From Desulfobulbaceae bacterium UBA2262 (GTDB lineage: Bacteria > Desulfobacterota > Desulfobulbia > Desulfobulbales > Desulfurivibrionaceae): DNA of 6,870 nucleotides. Positions 5,642 through 6,870 of the stretch are shown in pieces. A model generated the notes under the pieces. It did no database searches and was not told the DNA's origin. It worked only from the letters and a program-made list of their open reading frames with translations. Both the position numbers and the translations under genes were made by a program. The stretch spans positions 1-6,870 of the forward strand of contig DDXK01000079.1 of NCBI GenBank assembly GCA_002347185.1. Direction: 5' to 3'. Position 1 is the first letter of the stretch, and each line of letters opens with the position of its first letter.

Positions 5642-5668
5642 CTCCCCACGTATAGCGTGAATGGGGAG
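5642..5668. repeat. Inverted repeat upstream of int (possible operator)
   Basis: CTCCCCA (5642-5648) and TGGGGAG (5662-5668) form a perfect 7-bp inverted repeat with a 13-base centre. A further direct copy, TCTCCCCA, lies at 5630-5637, 11 bases from the copy at 5641-5648. The centre contains TATACG on the minus strand, a possible -10 box for int, though no good -35 box stands 17 bases upstream. A repressor binding here could control the integrase, but this is inference. Confidence 0.35.
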
Positions 5669-5756
5669 GAAATTTAGTGAAACTCTGTGAAGTAGAGTAC
5701 TCGCTAAAGAGCAGAAAAGTCAATAGGTTAGTGATTCACTGTGAAGCCCTGTGAAG
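5657..5756 (+). repeat. Paired GTGAA repeats, likely integrase arm-binding sites
   Basis: GTGAA occurs at 5657, 5677, 5687, 5741 and 5751, plus a GTGATTCAC variant at 5731. The blocks 5677-5692 and 5741-5756 are near-identical 16-mers (14 of 16 bases), each holding two GTGAA motifs 10 bases apart. Three copies are the longer CTGTGAAG (5685-5692, 5739-5746, 5749-5756). Spacing by one or two helical turns, and a position between int and the tRNA core, are what arm-type sites of a lambda-like integrase show. Confidence 0.6.
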
Positions 5757-5766
5757 GTCATTTTTC

Positions 5767-5824
5767 GGACTTAAAATCCCTCGGGGCTTGCCCCGTACGA
5801 GTTCGACCCTCGTCCTGGGCACCA
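5767..5824 (+). tRNA. tRNA-Leu(UAA) 3' fragment forming attR
   Basis: Only the 3' part of a class II tRNA is present. From 5767 the sequence gives the end of the anticodon stem (GGA), loop CTTAAAA with anticodon TAA (5772-5774), and stem TCC. A long variable arm GGGG-CTTG-CCCC (5783-5794) follows. The T-arm is ACGAG-TTCGACC-CTCGT (5797-5813), then come acceptor strand CCTGGGC (5814-5820), A73 and an encoded CCA (5822-5824). To the left, 5765 and 5766 no longer pair with the stem, and no D-arm or 5' acceptor (GCCCAGG) is found. Homology thus stops in the anticodon stem, as expected where an element has recombined into the gene. The intact tRNA should be at the other end of the element, left of this window. 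Confidence 0.85.
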
Positions 5825-5834
5825 AGGCTTTCCG

Positions 5835-5867
5835 AGGCTGCAAGTGTTATTCTTGTGGCCTTTTTTT
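5835..5867 (+). terminator. Original tRNA-Leu terminator
   Basis: AGGC-TG-CAAG (5835-5844) pairs with CTTG-TG-GCCT (5852-5861) around a 7-base loop, with a small internal loop at TG/TG. Seven T follow (5861-5867). It lies 11 bases after the tRNA CCA, so it most likely belonged to the tRNA gene before the element inserted. Confidence 0.65.
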
Positions 5868-5989
5868 GTCGGGAGCCGTTTTTGCGGTGGTGGGAAGAGC
5901 GAATCTGTTTCAGGATGATCGGGTTCAGTTCCCGCTTGGCGGACAGGGAAAAGAGAAAAAGGTCGCGGATGACCTGAAGTGAGGAAGCA

Positions 5990-6529
5990 ATGGCCAGCAA
6001 ACCAGCCACCATCGATTTCGTTGCCGAGCTTTTCTGTCAGGCGACCAAGAAGACCCTGGAAAAAAGCACGAGGAAGGAAATCAAGTACTCAAAGACCATT
6101 CAGGTCATTCCTGAGGTGGGACTCAAGCCAGACATCGGCTGTTTCGTGCAGTTTTCCGGCGACTACAACGGGCTGGCCATTCTCAACTTTTCGGCCTCCG
6201 CGGCCATGGATCTCTACCGAAGCTACATGCTGGCCATGGGCCTGCCGGCGAGCGATCTGGCCAAGGAATTCACCTCCACCGAGGTGGTGGATACCATCGG
6301 CGAGATGACCAACCAGATCATGGGGAAGGCCATGCAGCTGGTGGAAGGCAAGTTCGAGCTGACCTCCTATATCGGCCAGCCCAAGGCCCTGGCCCTGAAC
6401 ACCGCCATCACCCTCACCCCGGATCTCGATTACAAGGACAGCCGCCGCCTGGTTTTCAGCATCGACACCAACCGCTTCCAGATGGAGATGGCGCTGGAAC
6501 GCACCGAATTTGTGGCGCTTCCCTCCTGA
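5990..6529 (+). CDS. DUF3334-family, CheX/CheC-like protein
   Basis: This 179-residue cytoplasmic protein has no signal peptide or membrane segment. The blocks LKPDIGCFVQFSG (45-57), ILNFSASAAMDLYRSYM (64-80) and PKALALN (131-137) match DUF3334 proteins, known from Vibrio and Shewanella. The central helix TEVVDTIGEMTNQIMG (97-112) carries the D-x3-E-x2-N-x3-G signature of CheX/CheC phosphatases, with E105 and N108 at the positions that dephosphorylate CheY-P. A role in response-regulator dephosphorylation is therefore possible but unproven; no chemotaxis genes are visible. GAGG (5981-5984) lies 5 bases before the start. It is the first chromosomal gene past attR and is closed by its own terminator. 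Confidence 0.75.
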   Translation: MASKPATIDFVAELFCQATKKTLEKSTRKEIKYSKTIQVIPEVGLKPDIGCFVQFSGDYNGLAILNFSASAAMDLYRSYMLAMGLPASDLAKEFTSTEVVDTIGEMTNQIMGKAMQLVEGKFELTSYIGQPKALALNTAITLTPDLDYKDSRRLVFSIDTNRFQMEMALERTEFVALPS

Positions 6530-6553
6530 GCGGCGGCGCAAAAGGGTTTCCGG

Positions 6554-6590
6554 CAGGAATGGACCGCCCATGCGCGGTCCATTCCTGTTT
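6554..6590 (+). terminator. Terminator after the DUF3334 gene
   Basis: CAGGAATGGACCGC (6554-6567) pairs perfectly over 14 bases with GCGGTCCATTCCTG (6574-6587) around a 6-base loop, followed by a short TTTCT. The stem is very stable although the T-run is short. It separates the DUF3334 gene from the mrp gene. Confidence 0.7.
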
Positions 6591-6610
6591 CTGGCCTTCC
6601 GGTTTTTGTC

Positions 6611-6639
6611 TTTCAAAGCAGGCGGGCTTGCGTTATATT
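6611..6639 (+). promoter_or_regulatory. Probable promoter of the mrp gene
   Basis: TATATT (6634-6639) matches the -10 consensus at 5 of 6 positions. A weak -35 candidate, TTTCAA (6611-6616), is 17 bases upstream. The leader would be about 55 bases. The position between a terminator and a gene start supports the call. Confidence 0.45.
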
Positions 6640-6701
6640 TTCACTTTTCCGTTTTTACGATTCACTCATTTTGAGCTTTCAGATAGCGTTGGAGGAAAAT
6701 C

Positions 6702-6870
6702 ATGTCGAAGTGCAGCAGTGGAAGTTGTGGCAGCAAGAAGGCCGGCACCTGCGGCTCCGCGTCGGCCGACGCGGCGCTGGCCCAGCAGAATATGGCGATT
6801 ACGGCCTCGCTCGGCCGGATCAAAAACAAGATCCTGGTGATGAGCGGCAAGGGTGGGGTGGGCAAGAGCA
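6702..6870 (+). CDS. mrp: Mrp/NBP35-family Fe-S cluster carrier ATPase, N-terminal part
   Basis: The first 56 codons are visible; the gene runs off the right edge. The protein begins MSKCSSGSCGSKKAGTCGS, with cysteines 4, 9 and 17 forming a cysteine-rich N-terminal tail of the kind seen in NBP35-like Mrp proteins of anaerobic bacteria and archaea. The segment ILVMSGKGGVGKS (44-56) is the deviant Walker A motif of the MinD/Mrp class, with K50 as signature lysine and K55 as P-loop lysine. The family binds and transfers [4Fe-4S] clusters in an ATP-dependent way. GGAGG (6691-6695) lies 6 bases before the ATG. The CxxC motif near the C-terminus is out of view. ParA or MinD is the alternative, but the Cys-rich head argues for Mrp. 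Confidence 0.88.
   Translation, partial: MSKCSSGSCGSKKAGTCGSASADAALAQQNMAITASLGRIKNKILVMSGKGGVGKS

Noticed and set aside
5758..6012. Minus-strand frame of 84 codons over the tRNA remnant and its terminator
   Set aside because: It is antisense to the tRNA-Leu 3' end. Its GAQDEGRTRTG segment is the usual artefact of translating tRNA antisense, and it overlaps the start of the DUF3334 gene.

Overview
The window appears to hold the right-hand part of an integrative mobilizable element (IME) inserted in a chromosomal tRNA-Leu(UAA) gene, followed by host chromosome. The host looks like a GC-rich Gram-negative bacterium, possibly of the former Deltaproteobacteria (Desulfobacterota). That guess rests on the cysteine-rich Mrp ATPase and the DUF3334/CheX-like neighbour and is moderate at best.

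Layout. (1) Positions 1-~406, minus strand: the 5' end of an IS630-family insertion sequence, with the N-terminal half of its transposase running off the left edge. (2) About 409-543: the C-terminal remnant of an AlpA/HTH_17-type DNA-binding regulator, apparently cut by the IS. (3) 547-2523: a mobilization module very close in design to that of the IncQ plasmid RSF1010. It has mobC, an IncQ-type oriT whose nicked strand is the minus strand, and a MobA/MobL (MOBQ) relaxase gene. A small second gene resembling the N-terminus of RSF1010 MobB is nested inside the relaxase gene in the +1 frame. (4) 2539-3834: a P-loop DUF3987-like helicase, 15 bases after the relaxase. (5) 3835-4373: a 539-base gene-free stretch with a 4-copy TTGTTGGC cluster, an AT-rich patch, two good terminators and many GC-rich hairpins. 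(6) 4374-5591, minus strand: a tyrosine recombinase, the likely integrase. (7) 5592-5766: its upstream region, with paired GTGAA repeats that look like integrase arm sites. (8) 5767-5824: the 3' part of tRNA-Leu(UAA) without its 5' half, i.e. the displaced attachment site (attR), followed by its terminator. (9) 5868 onward: host chromosome, with a DUF3334 (CheX-like) gene, a strong terminator, a promoter and the start of an Mrp/NBP35 Fe-S ATPase gene.

How it works together (inference). The integrase moves the element in and out of the tRNA gene. MobC and MobA, with the nested MobB-like protein, process oriT so that the excised circle can be mobilized by a helper conjugation system; no transfer-channel genes are visible. 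The helicase and the repeat-rich region may support replication of the excised form. The IncQ primase domain fused to MobA in RSF1010 is absent and is replaced by a charged coiled-coil tail. Comparisons with RSF1010 MobA, MobB, MobC and oriT are from memory of those sequences, not from an alignment run here.
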